A stretch of DNA of 60,000 bases, from assembly GCF_910592395.1 (NCBI RefSeq), contig NC_088324.1, forward strand, positions 250,001-310,000. Reading direction: 5' to 3'. Within the stretch, counting starts at the first letter, position 1. The number at the start of each line of letters is the position of its first letter. This stretch comes from Lineus longissimus (Eukaryota; Nemertea; Pilidiophora; Heteronemertea; Lineidae). Shown piece by piece: positions 1 to 12,600 of this stretch. Position numbers and translations under genes: made by a program. The notes under the pieces were generated by a model. The model did no database searches. It saw nothing but the letters and a program-made list of their open reading frames with translations, and was not told the origin of the DNA.

Positions 1-680
1 AAAGTTCACAAATGTCTACAAAAACAGGTGTCCCTTTAGTCTCTTTTTGAAAATGTCCACAGACTCTGATTCCCTGATGTTCCTTGGAAGTTCATTCCAG
101 AGTCTGGGTGCACTGACACTAAAGGCCTTGTCACAACCACAACGTTTGGATACAGGCACGGCCAACAGCAATTGTTCAGCTGAACGAAGTGACCGCCCTG
201 GCTTGTACACAGTCAGAAGATCTCTGATGTAGCTGGGAGCCTGGCCATTATTAAAGGCCCTGAAATTCAGCAGCAGAACCTTGAAAACCACACGGGACGG
301 CACATGCAGCAAATGTAAGTCACGGAGAACCGGAGTAATGTGTTTACGTCTCCGTGTCCATGTCACAATCCGTGCAGCAGTGTTCTGAATTAACTAGAGC
401 TTTCTCATCTGTGCCTGTGGTAATCCCTGAAGCAATGAATTTGCGTAGTCCAAGCGGGCGGTAACAAATGAGTGCACACGCTTTTCGGCAGATTTCTTAT
501 CAAGAAATTGCCGAATCCGTCCAATGTTTCTGATGTGATAGTTGGCCGATTTACAGACATTCTTAACATGTGAATCAATTTACATAGTGGAATCTAGCAC
601 AGCACTAATATTCGGTACATGAGATTCCTTATCACACTTACTATCATTTCTCAACTGACTACATGCTCATCTGAAAGGCA
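1..680 (-). mobile_element. CR1/L2-like LINE, 3' fragment of reverse transcriptase ORF (copy 1)
   Basis: Minus-strand translation gives the conserved C-terminal tail of CR1/L2-type non-LTR reverse transcriptases: HITPVLRDLHLLHVPSR, then RSLRSAEQLLLAVP, AFSVSAPRLWNELP and FKKRLKGHLFL. Upstream on the same strand the frame continues (RLDYANSLLQGLPQ, KSANYHIRNIGRIRQFL), but a TAG interrupts it just before LIQNTAARIVT, so it is a dead 5'-truncated copy. The 3' end is cut by the window start; the second copy at 4232-4990 shows the missing tail. The LINE family is inferred from motif order, not from a search. Confidence 0.8.
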
Positions 681-2078
681 AGTCATGAAATGGATGCCAG
701 CAAACAATTATTTTCAACATCTACAGTTCAATTATGAACCAATAACTTTTCCTTTGGCTTCAGAATAACAGGTCTCATTACTGAAGGCACTCGGCTAAGC
801 ACATCATACATACATTACATTATCTATACAGATATCTTATCAGCCCTGTAACTCCCCTTCTAGTGGCAACACATCGCATCAAACCCTGGTTCCGAAAACT
901 CTGGGTCGGCTCGACTCTGGAATGGTGAAATCTGAGCGACTTCAACAGGCAGACAGTCCATTGAAAAATTCAAAAAAACTATTCAAAACCGCGCTACTTA
1001 CTCTCAAGTTAGGCCTACTCCTCATGTATCCATTGTTCTCCAAATCTGATCACAAATAGTCCATGAGTCAATAAAAGCGCACAGAAATTCCAACCACCCT
1101 ACGAGCACCACTGGTGAGTGGTGGTGTGACAAAATGGCGAAAAGCTTTTTCATCCTGTAAGATGCGACGAAAACACAGCCCACCGATTCCTGGTAACCCA
1201 TATACCTGGTATTATATGCAAAATACATGTGGCTATTCCCTGTATTGATTCAGCGAATCTCTACAGCACATTCCAGGTACAACTAATCGCTCATTTCGTT
1301 TCGTCATACTGTTTTGATACAGCCATAAAAGTTAGTGCATGGGAATAGCACATGTATGTGAAAGAGCTCCTGTGGCTCATTTTACCGAGGTTTGCATTTT
1401 ACTGAGAGACTGTGGGGTGTCTGCTCAGGCAAGAGGGATGAACTACCTCAAATGCTAAGTCGTGCTAGCATTCTGCTCGATCTCAGACTGAAAAGCCCTT
1501 TTATAAAGAATCTACGGAGACCACGCGCCTGCCGGGCTGCAGTTCCCCCGCGTCGTTGGAAACAAAACAAAGTTTCCCAACATGAACCACAGTGATATGA
1601 TATCTATGACGTCTTAGAGAGAACGATAATAAAGTGTTGAAACTTGACGCAATGTTCCAGGAACCGCCGATAGGCGGCAGCACACGACGAAAGCTTTTGA
1701 CGGAACACTTTTGTAATACTTTGATACAGATTTGCCTGGTCATTATTTGGGACCTCCAGTTATCTATGATACGGTCACCCTCTTTAGGTTCTACCGCATG
1801 GAATGCCTTGGAAATATTATAAAATGGTAGGAAATGATGAAAAGCATTAATCCGAGAAAAAAGGATTTAATCGAAATGTCTGAAGACCCATAACGTCACG
1901 AAAAAAGTGAAGTTATATATTGTAGGGTATCTTCCACATTCGCCTAATCCACTTTCGCCTAATCCACATTCGCCTAAACCTTTTTCACCTAATCCGCATT
2001 CGCCTAATTCCCCTTTCGCCTAATTCCTTTCTCGACTTATCCTTTTTCGCCTATTCCATATTCGCCTAATTTTGGCAT
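1..2078. repeat. Upstream tandem duplication, copy 1 (partial)
   Basis: Positions 1 to about 2078 match 4313 to about 6390 almost base for base at an offset of 4313, with scattered single-base changes and small indels (for example near 310, 1165 and 1530). The unit carries the LINE tail, about 1.2 kb of non-coding DNA and the left arm of a foldback element. At about 870-1010 there is a short plus-strand stretch resembling another broken LINE C-terminus (LWN then SIEKFKK in one frame, KLFKTALL in the next). No functional gene is seen in 680-1925. Confidence 0.85.
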
Positions 2079-2935
2079 ATACCTAACCCCCTGTGGCACA
2101 TAAAATGGGTCATTCCAAAATGCCATCTCTTATGGTCAGTGATCTTAGCTTGGGTTATGGAATATTCTTACTCATAATATGGACCATTCCTTTTCAAAAA
2201 GCCATTTCCTTGGTTCAGTGATCTTAGCTTGGGTTATCCATAAAATGGACCATTCCTTTTCCAAAGGCCATCACTCAAGTTATGTGACAGCTTTTCCACC
2301 CCTTTGAATAAATGATGAATCATAAATTATTTTTTGTCTTACATGATTTGTGCTGATGCTTTTACTGATGCTTTCACCTGTCTAAACAAACTGAGATGGA
2401 ATCGATCATATATCTTGATTTGATTGATGTCAAAAAGATTATGAATTGTACATTAATGCGCACACTTCTTTTCTGGGTTGAAAAGCATCAGTTACTAGCA
2501 ATTAACCCTCCGAGCCCCATCCACTATCCCCCCCCCCCCCTCAAGTTAGGGCAACCCCTTAGTAACAGGACCTGATATTCAGAGATCCCCCGCATCACTT
2601 AAAAATTCTACTCTCCACAGTCTATACCTTGGGACTCGATTATGAAAATAATGAGCCGGTGATTCAAAAAAAAAGTCTACCGTATAGCTCAAAATCCCTC
2701 CCCCAACCCTAACACCTGGCACATGAATCTTAACCCCTCTGACTGGAAGGGTCCAAGTGATAGGGGTGGTACCTGTTAGGCGAATATGGAATTAGGCGAA
2801 AAAGGAATAGGCGAGAAAGGAATTAGGCGAAAATGGAATTAGGCAAATGTGGATTAGGCGAAAAGGGAATAGGCGAATGTGGATTAGGCTAAAGTGGAAT
2901 AGGCGAATGTGGAAGTTTTTAGGCGAATGTGGCAT
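1927..2935. mobile_element. Foldback element with CGCCTAAT-repeat arms (copy 1)
   Basis: The left arm (1927-2078) is a run of short repeats built on TTCGCCTAATCCACA. The right arm (about 2775-2935) is the same repeat in reverse complement (TTAGGCGAATGTGGA). The roughly 690-bp loop between them is non-coding and holds its own near-repeats (GTGATCTTAGCTTGGGTTAT twice, ATGGACCATTCC twice). Long inverted arms made of short tandem repeats are the hallmark of foldback transposons such as Drosophila FB and sea urchin TU. A similar 20-bp word (GTGAAGTTATATAT) lies outside each end, near 1907 and 2996. No transposase is encoded. Confidence 0.7.
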
Positions 2936-4231
2936 AAACCTATCATAGCACGAGCACGATTTGATGACGTTGTTTTGTTTGACGTCACGACAAAAGTGAA
3001 GTTATATATAGCACGAGCACGATTTGATGATGTTGTTTTGTTAGACCGATATACCTGTCTCTGAAGTTCGGAGGACCTTAGCCTGTATAACAGGCTATTG
3101 TTTTGTGCCCTGGCACAGTTTGATGATGACGTATGTGCTGCCTGCACATGTATGACATGCTGGTTCTGCCAGGCCTAACTTTCGCTTTATTTGTAAGTCA
3201 AGACTACTCATGAAGTGTATATAGGCCTATATGAAACGGCAATAATAAGGAATACCCCCCCCCCCGTGTTTATGGCGTCGTCTTCATGATTTCAGGCCTA
3301 TAATTGTATTTTATAGCCACCTCCTCTCCCGCCTGCGGATGCGTTGTGTACCCTACTGTCACTGTGCAGTGCATTGTGTGCATGCAGCTTTTTGCAGCGA
3401 GTGTGTAACTAGGCCATACCTTAGCTACATATCACATGCATGATCAGGCTATGCAAGTGTGCAGGTACAGTCTGTCATCTGGACACGACCATTGCCTCGT
3501 GGTACACATATCACATCTTTCTTGTGGCCAGCAGTGTGACTGTCAGCATGGTCAGTGTCCTACTATTTCATCTAGGCCTAGGGCAGTACCGTAGGCCAAC
3601 GCAGGCTTGAAATTCCACTTCCACTCCCATCTGCAGCCGGAGGGCTGTGTCTGGTGTCCTCACTGTGGCAGCCATTTCCGTGATGGATGTGCTTTGTACT
3701 AGTCTACAGATTCACAGGAAATGGTGAAAATCAAGCAAACATCAACACAAGGAAACACTTTGAACACCAGTGGCATACCATGAACGCACGAGACCACCTT
3801 ACCAACACTCGAACCATCTACACTAACTGCAGGATTGTTTTCAACCGGATGCGTCGGAGGTACCGAAGCCTCATATGGGAGAACCTAGGACACAGTCAGC
3901 CGTAATCATACCCAGTTTATGTCAGTACAAACAATATCCCATCATTTATTTCTGGCTTCTTCATCACTAGGTAAGAGGATGCATTCCCTTTTTGGGTAAT
4001 GCTTCCTCTCACCACCAAACATCTCCATCTCCAACAATCATTTCTCTTACAGCAACATCATAAAGTATTTCATTGTTACAATGACCCATATCTTCCATCT
4101 GCAGCGGTACACTGTAATCTCATGTATTTAAATGCATGACATACAATTCTTGCAACAATACACACAGTACTTGAGGTCATTATCTTTCCATTATTGTCAG
4201 TGGCATGGAGGTGGGGTTCTGGCATTCAAAT
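2936..4231. other. Spacer without recognisable gene
   Basis: A GCACGAGCACGATTTGATGA word occurs twice (about 2947 and 3010). The rest is AT-rich unique-looking DNA with a C run at 3256. An open frame of 72 codons at 3687-3905 has no recognisable domain and no convincing splice context. Nothing else supportable is seen. Confidence 0.5.
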
Positions 4232-4990
4232 TCAATCAATCAATCAATCAATCAATACGGAGTCTTGTATAGCGCCAGATCCACCATGGAAATGGTGCTC
4301 AAGGCGCTGTTAAAAAGTTCACAAATGTCTACAAAAACAGGTGTCCCTTTAGTCTCTTTTTGAAAATGTCCACAGACTCTGATTCCCTGATGTTCCTTGG
4401 AAGTTCATTCCAGAGTCTGGGTGCACTGACACTAAAGGCCTTGTCACAACCACAACGTTTGGATACAGGCACGGCCAACAGCAATTGTTCAGCTGAACGA
4501 AGTGACCGCCCTGGCTTGTACACAGTCAGAAGATCTCTGATGTAGCTGGGAGCCTGGCCATTATTAAAGGCCCTGAAATTCAGCAGCAGAACCTTGAAAA
4601 CCACACGGGACGGCACATGCAGCCAATGTAAGTCACGGAGAACCGGAGTAATGTGTTTACGTCTCCGTGTCCATGTCACAATCCGTGCAGCAGTGTTCTG
4701 AATTAACTAGAGCTTTCTCATCTGTGCCTGTGGTAATCCCTGAAGCAATGAATTTGCGTAGTCCAAGCGGGCGGTAACAAATGAGTGCACACGCTTTTCG
4801 GCAGATTTCTTATCAAGAAATTGCCGAATCCGTCCAATGTTTCTGATGTGATAGTTGGCCGATTTACAGACATTCTTAACATGTGAATCAATTTACATAG
4901 TGGAATCTAGCACAGCACTAATATTCCGTACATGAGATTCCTTATCACACTTACTATCATTTCTCAACTGACTACATGCTCATCTGAAAG
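4232..4990 (-). mobile_element. CR1/L2-like LINE 3' fragment with TTGA tail (copy 2)
   Basis: Same reverse-transcriptase tail as at 1-680, here with its 3' end intact. Reading the minus strand, the ORF is followed by a short 3' UTR (AACAGCGCCTTGAGCACC, GGCGCTATACAAGACTCCG) and a microsatellite of TTGA units at about 4232-4256, the usual 3' end of this LINE group. The same in-frame stop upstream of the RT tail is present, so the copy was already dead before the duplication. Confidence 0.85.
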
Positions 4991-6390
4991 GCAAGTCATG
5001 AAATGGATGCCAGCAAACAATTATTTTCAACATCTACAGTTCAATTATGAACCAATAACTTTTCCTTTGGCTTCAGAATAACAGGTCTCATTACTGAAGG
5101 CACTCGGCTAAGCACATCATACATACATTACATTATCTATACAGATATCTTATCAGCCCTGTAACTCCCCTTCTAGTGGCAACACATCGCATCAAACCCT
5201 GGTTCCGAAAACTCTGGGTCGGCTCGACTCTGGAAAGGTGAAATCTGAGCGACTTCAACAGGCAGACAGTCCATTGAAAAATTCAAAAAAACTATTCAAA
5301 ACCGCGCTACTTACTCTCAAGTTAGGCCTACTCCTCATGTATCCATTGTTCTCCAAATCTGATCACAAATAGTCCATGAGTCAATAAAAGCGCACAGAAA
5401 TTCCAACCACCCTACGAGCACCACTGGTGAGTGGTGGTGTGACAAAATGGCGAAAAGCTTTTTCATCCTGTAAAATCCGACGAGAACACAGCCCACCGAT
5501 TCCTGGTAACCCATATACCTGGTATTATATGCCAAATACATGTGGCTATTCCCTGTATTGATTCAGCGAATCTCTACAGCACATTCCAGGTACAACTAAT
5601 CGCTCATTTCGTTTCGTCATACTGTTTTGATACAGCCATAAAAGTTAGTGCATGGGAATAGCACATGTATGTGAAAGAGTTCCTGTGGCTCATTTTACCG
5701 AGGTTTGCATTTTACTGAGAGACTGTGGGGTGTCTGCTCAGGCAAGAGGGATGAACTACCTCAAATGCTAAGTCGTGCTAGCATTCTGCTCGATCTCAGA
5801 CTGAAAAGCCCTTTTATAAAGAATCTACGGGGACCACGCGCCTGGGCTGCAGTTCCCCCGCGTCGTTGGAAACAAAACAAAGTTTCCCAACATGAACCAC
5901 AGTGATATGATATCTATGACGTCTTAGAGAGAACGATAATAAAGTGTTGAAACTTGACGCAATGTTCCAGGAACCGCCGATAGGCGGCAGCACACGACGA
6001 AAGCTTTTGACGGAACACTTTTGTAATACTTTGATACAGATTTGCCTGGTCATTATTTGGGACCTCCAGTTATCTATGATACGGTCACCCTCTTTAGGTT
6101 CTACCGCATGGAATGCCTTGGAAATATTATAAAATGGTAGGAAATGATGAAAAGCATTAATCCGAGAAAAAAGGATTTAATCGAAATGTCTGAAGACCCA
6201 TAACGTCACGAAAAAAGTGAAGTTATAGGATATCTTCCACATTCGCCTAATTCACTTTCGCCTAATCCACATTCGCCTAAACCTTTTCGCCTAAACCTTT
6301 TTCACCTAATCCGCATTCGCCTAATTCCATTTTCGCCTATAATTCCTTTTTCGCCTAATCAACATTCGCCTAATTCCATTTTCGCCTAAT
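4313..6390. repeat. Upstream tandem duplication, copy 2
   Basis: Direct copy of 1-2078. Identity runs from the LINE tail through the non-coding middle to the left arm of the foldback element, where the two copies part. Small differences include a 3-bp loss near 5845 and a shorter GTGAAGTTATA tract before the foldback arm. The implied repeat unit is about 4.3 kb, and its left end lies outside the window. Confidence 0.85.
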
Positions 6391-6600
6391 TCCTTATCAT
6401 GAGTAAGAGTATTCCATAACCCAAGCTAAGATCACTGACCATAAGAGATGGCATTTTGGAATGACCCATTTTATATGCCACAGGGGGGTTAGGTATATGC
6501 CAAAATTAGGCGAAAAAGGATTAGGCGAGAAAGTAATTACGCGAAAGGGGAATTAGGCGAATGTGGATTAGGCTAAAGTGGAATAGGCGAATGTGACATC
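6231..6600. mobile_element. Foldback element with CGCCTAAT-repeat arms (copy 2, loop inverted)
   Basis: Left arm 6231-6390 and right arm about 6510-6600 are made of the same CGCCTAAT words in opposite orientation. The loop is only about 110 bp and is the reverse complement of 2074-2180 in copy 1 (here CTAAGATCACTGACCATAAG; there CTTATGGTCAGTGATCTTAG). The right arm ends about 18 bp before the MANBA start codon, so the element probably contributes the 5' UTR or core promoter of that gene. Confidence 0.7.
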
Positions 6601-6618
6601 ATGTGACATTTGAAGAAA

Positions 6619-9600
6619 ATGGCCGCCACCAGATTAAAATCAGATTTTGTTGTTTTCCTTGTTATTTTGGCAATAACTCTTATTTCTGGCGTAAAAATCA
6701 ACCTTAATGGTAGCTGGGCTGTCGAAGATGAAGGTGGGTAGGTTGTTCATAGAACTGCCAGTCACTCATTGTGAGTAACCGGTGGGTAATTGCCAAGTTT
6801 GTGCTTACTATGTAAACAGTCGTCCAAGAAGAAAGTAGTAAAAAAAGTAAAACTATCTGCATGCCTGAGCTGGCTGTACTATGGCACGCCCTTGGCTTTA
6901 CCCATGTCATGATCATAATGTTGCGGGCTTTCATGGCTTTGGCTTTATGAATATATGTCACTTTCACCCTCAAGGAGAATAAGACGTTATAGCTAGGAGA
7001 AGGAGAACTTGTGTAATCTTGGGGTTCATCATGTTGATTCGAAACTTAACTGTGCAGTGTGCTGGCCTACCTACGTATGGAATCGCCCCGACTCAATGTA
7101 TGATTTCTCTGACCAATCCAGTCTCCAGCTAAAGGAGAACAGTAAGCTGGAAGCATGCTGTTTAGTTTGCCTTGGTGCATAGCATAATACGCTCATGTCA
7201 GTGTCATGTTTTCAAAAGTATTGAGTTGATGAAGAACATGCTTATGACAAGTGATATATGACATGTGAATCCTATGTTAATGCAGCTCAAGGTTCTAATA
7301 TCTGTCATCTAATCTGTTCATTTTTCAGGACGTGAGATTGTCACACTTGCCACAGTGCCTGGAGAAATCTTTATGGATCTGGTCAATGGCGGCTTCCTAG
7401 ACGACCCCTATTATCGATCCAATTACATTAAGTATCGTTGGGTGTCGTACAGGAACTGGACGTATTCAAGATCTTTTCTAGGTATGTAGTCGGAATCAAG
7501 GTGACTTTATCTGCTAAATCCAGTTGATCTTAATAGTGGTCCTATCCAGTCTCACTTTGAGGGCCATACTCTTCTTGAAATGCTCTTGAAACTCAAATCA
7601 GTTTTCCTTAATTTGAAGCATATCCTTGTATTATTTCAGTATCTGAGGATGTGTACGACCGCCCCCACCTTGACCTGGTCTGTGAGGGCTTGGACACGGT
7701 CGCAGCTGTCTACATCAACGATAAACTTCTCGCCAGAACAAAAAACATGTTCATCAAGCATCGCTTTGATGTCAAAGGTCTCCTTGTGGTAAGTTCATTG
7801 ACTAAAATCCTTTGCATTTCATCCAGATTCTTGATAAGGAATCAAATTCTTTTTGTTGGAAATGATGGCCATCATGTTTTCTTTACTTCAGAAGGCGGAA
7901 TTGAAACTTAGCACAGAGTGTGATTTAGAAAAATTAAAAAATAGTGCGGAGTGAAAATAAGGAAAATCTTTTTCAGGATTTTGGTATGGAATCCTTCCTT
8001 TCTGTTGTTGGATCCCTTGCCAAGTTGTTACCAGCAAAGATACTTGTGTCCCCTTTTTTTGTAGCCTGGCAAAAATATAGTGAAAGTTGTGTTTACATCG
8101 GCCGTCCTGTATGCGGCTGAGCAGGCTAAAGCTCATGCGTATCCAATCCCTCCTGCTGACAGGAATCCATGTGAACATAGCGAGAAGTATCATCAATTCA
8201 TACGCACTCGGCAGTCTGCGTTTTCTTGGGATTGGGGCCCTGCTTTCCCGACAGTCGGGATTTGGTGAGTTTTAAACTTTGCGTTCATTCCTAGAGTGAG
8301 GTGGTGTACTGGTGAAGGTTTTATACTGTCAAACCAGCAGTGGCAGATCCAGAAATTCGAGAAGGGGATCTTGGAAATGTGCAGGGTCTGATAGTTCTCC
8401 CTCCACGAGGCATCTTGAAAAAGAATTGCTCTCCGACCAGAGGGGGAGGCGCGTCTCTTCAACTATCCCTCAAATCCCCATAGTGGTCACAGGATCTGGT
8501 TGCCACTTTGTGCCTTTGACTGAGTATTCATTTACTTAATTGAATAACCCCCCCTTCCCGCGACTGAAGTGATGAAAATGGAAATAGGAAAATGTGCGTT
8601 AATAGATTGACAATAGACAAATGACCTGCTTATTTGTTCATTAAATTTGTCTGTTAGACTTTTAATTATGCCTGAAAATTATGACTTGGCTGTATATAAA
8701 AACTATTCATGTGATCTCTCTAATTCCCTTCCATTCAGCAATTCAAGTGAATGGCTAGCAGTTAGGCCTTTAATAGGTTATGAAGATGAGTTTACTCTCT
8801 AGTAACACATAAGGGGCAGTACAATCATTCCATTCCAGGAAGCCTATCTACATCGATGGCTACACAGAGGCAAGAATTGGTGAAGTCACTGTCGCTACCT
8901 CAAAAAGTAAGTAGCCTATAAACGGTAGCGATATTATTGTAGACAAAAACTATAACACACGTACACAAAAATTCGAAAGAAAAATGAAAATAAGGATAAT
9001 TTCAGTTCTTAATTTACATATTTTATACACTACAACAGTGTCAAAGCACTTTGAATTCATTCACCAGTTACATCCAGGAGCCTGTCTAAAGAAACCAAGG
9101 GGTGTCCATACAGTGTTACATGTGGCGGTGCATGGTGGCAGGTCGTTACATTATCCTCCTGGTCATCTTAATCCCATGTCTGGCTGGCCCTTTAATAAAA
9201 GGAGAAACTTATCTGTTACAAATGTAGTACGTACATTATAAAAGAACCAGACTCAATAGTCATAATTCTAAAGTGCATGCCTTGCCAAAAGTGATTATAA
9301 TATGACGTCATTTCAGCGACCAACTCCAGTTGGGTCGTGAGTGGTAAAGTGCACTTCCATGTCTTGTCTGACGTCACCATCGATCTTGTGATCAGTATCC
9401 CGGGGCTGAAGAAAGTTGAGATGTTCAAGGTCAAACTCTCGCCAAAGGTCACGGGAGGTCAGGAGTTTAAGTATCGTCTGTCTATTACAACTGTGAGTAT
9501 ACATTAGTACCTCTCTATTAAGGACATCCCCTGCACTGATGTTCCTGCTGTTGAAATTCACATTGATGCGATGTGTCCATTTGAAACAGGATTCTACAAA

Positions 9601-12600
9601 TATTAATCACTTCAGTACTGATCTTTCTGTTGTGTGCCACTACAGTTGGACCCCCCATTTACAGGGTAACTGGGTAAAGGAGTCAATCTCAGGCTACTGT
9701 CCACTTAGACAGAGTCGTTTACTTTCCCTAGCATATTGGTACATGAGCAGTGAATCTCAGTTTCATGTAACGTCTCATTAAAAAGCCAACACAATCAAAA
9801 TAAAGTGACTTGCCCATGATCACAAGCAGCATTACAGTGTGTGGTGTCAAACCCACCGTGTTTGCCCACTTCCTTCCTCTTAATGATAATCTATCAGACT
9901 AATAGACGCTTTATTACACAAAATTAGAAAAGAGCTCTCATTCTCTTTCAGCCAGTTGAACTCTGGTGGCCAAACGGACATGGAAATCAGAAACTCTATG
10001 ATATAAACGTACAAATTACAGACGATAGTTTGGACCCGGTTGATAAGAAGTCGTTACGGTTTGGATTCCGTACAATCAAGTTGATCGAGAATGATATACA
10101 AGGTGGCAAAGGTTAGTGGTCGAGGAGAGATCTTCTATTGGCCGATCATAGGCCAATGAAGATATCTTATAGTACTCTCCCAAACCACCGGTCCATCAAG
10201 CTATATTGTTTGTGTCTACTGAGGCTTGATCCATGCGTAGCTCCTTGATCAGCCAGTGGGTGATAGCCTGATTGGGCACGGTCCACCAAGGATCTTTTCT
10301 CGTCCGGTCAAAGTTAGGTGACCACTAATGGAGGTTTCACTCTAGTTGCTCGATGAAGGTTGATTGCTATGAAGAACTTGCATCCAGAATATGAACAAAA
10401 TGAGGTTCGTTTACGCGCTTACCTAAACCTCTGTCTGCGATCAGTGATGTTCTGGAGCCCATTTCAAGTCTGCAACTTCTCAATGAAAATCTATACAAAC
10501 CTTACTGATCATACTTATTCCTTGTCTCTGCGAGGAAAAACTGTTGATGAGTTGTTGGAGACCTATGCATGCTTGAATATCTATCATAACTTTCTGGCTT
10601 TATTTCAGCGACCACATTTTACTTCATGATCAACGACAAGCCGATCTTCATGAAGGGCTCCAACTGGATCCCTGGTGATGCGTTCCAAGAGAGAATGACC
10701 CCTGAGAGGACGAGGAACCTGCTGCAGTCAGCTGCTGATGCTGGCATGTGTATGATGAGGGTCTGGGGAGGAGGGGTAGGTTGAATGTGATAGATAGTCA
10801 GCTGCTGATGCTGGCATGTGTATGATGAGGGTCTGGGGCGGAGGGGTAGGTTGAATGTGATAGATAGTCAGCTGCTGATGCTGGCATGTGTATGATGAGG
10901 GTCTGGGGCGGCGGGGTAGGTTGAATGTGATAGATAGTCAGCTGCTGATGCTGGCATGTGTATGATGAGGGTCTGGGGAGGAGGGGTAGGTTGAATGTGA
11001 TAGATAGTCAGCTGCTGATGCTGGCATGTGTATGATGAGGGTCTGGGGAGGAGGGGTAGGTTGAATGTGATAGATAGTCAGCTGTTGATGCTGGCATGTG
11101 TATGATGAGGGTCTGGGACGGAGGGGTAGGTTGAATGTGATAGATAGTCAGCTGCTGATGCTGGCATGTGTATGATGAGGGTCTGGGGAGGAGGGGTAGG
11201 TTGAATGTGATAGATAGTCAGCTGCTGATGCTGGCATGTGTATGATGAGGGTCTGGGGTGGAAGAGTAGGTTGAATGTGATAGATAGTCAGCTGCTGATG
11301 CTGGCATGTGTATGATGAGGGTCTGGGGTGGAGGGGTAGGTTGAATGTGATAGATAGTCAGCTGCTGATGCTGGCATGTGTATGATGAGGGTCTGGGACG
11401 GAGGGGTAGGTTGAATGTGATAGATGGCTGGTCATCAGGAGAGCTGGAGATTCGTGAACTACTGGGGACAGTTTTATCGGGGCAATTGACTTGAGGGGAA
11501 TTTGTCTGGATACCATTGGCAGCATTTGATCAATAAGCAGAGTTATGATGCTGCCAACTTGTAGTTTCCTCACATTTTGCAGTTGTAAAAAGGCCCAAAA
11601 CATCAATGTTCTAAAAATGTTGAAATGCGCTGTATGCCGTTTGCTATGCGAGGGCGCACAACTTTCACTTTTCAGCCTAAAAATCTCCATCTGATTCCAG
11701 ATCTATGAAACGGATGTATTCTACGACCTGATGGATGAGCTGGGCATCATGGTCTGGCAGGACTTTATGTTTGCTGTAGCGATGTACCCGGCTGACCAGG
11801 AATATCTTGATACGGTCCGTGAAGAAACCACATACCAAGTAAGCTGTATTCATGAGTTTACAAACAGTATCGTAGTACATGAGAAGTAGTATTCATCTGC
11901 TAATACCTTACCACAAGGTCCATGGAAGTGCTTAGCCAATGTACTGCTGCAGTAATATCTACTCCATGAGAGGTGTGGTAAGCCACCATTTTGAAACATT
12001 TTAACACTGACGCCTGGAAGATTATACCTCTCATATCACCTGTGATGCCCTGAAATTCAATTCGCACGCTGCTGAAAGGGAGATTGAAGCTGCTCATTGC
12101 CGGTGCCTGCCTGCTGTAAGGGGCTTTAATAATCTCCATGGACATAGATGTGCATACCCCTCCTTGGCGAGTGACCCCCCCCCCCCCCACTGTTTATACT
12201 TGGACGCCACTGAGAGGTCTATTTATGATTCCAACTTGATTGTCATCTCTCTCTGTCTTCATCGCAGGTGCGTCGTCTGCAGCATCATGCCAGTATCGCC
12301 ATCTGGAGTGGTAACAATGAATGTGCTGGTTGTCTCGCTAGTAACCGGTAAGTCACTCTCATTGGCCAGGTAACCGGTAAGTCACTCTCATTGGTCAGGT
12401 AACCGGTAAGTCACTCTCATTGGCCAGGTAACCGGTAAGTCACTCTCATTGGCCAGGTTACCGGTAAGTCACTCTCATTGTTCAGGTAACCGGTAAGTCT
12501 CTCTCATTGGCCAGGTAACCGGTAATTCCCTCTCATTGTTCAGGTAACCGGTAAGTCACTCTCATTGGCCAGGTAACCGGTAAGTCACTCTCATTGGCCA

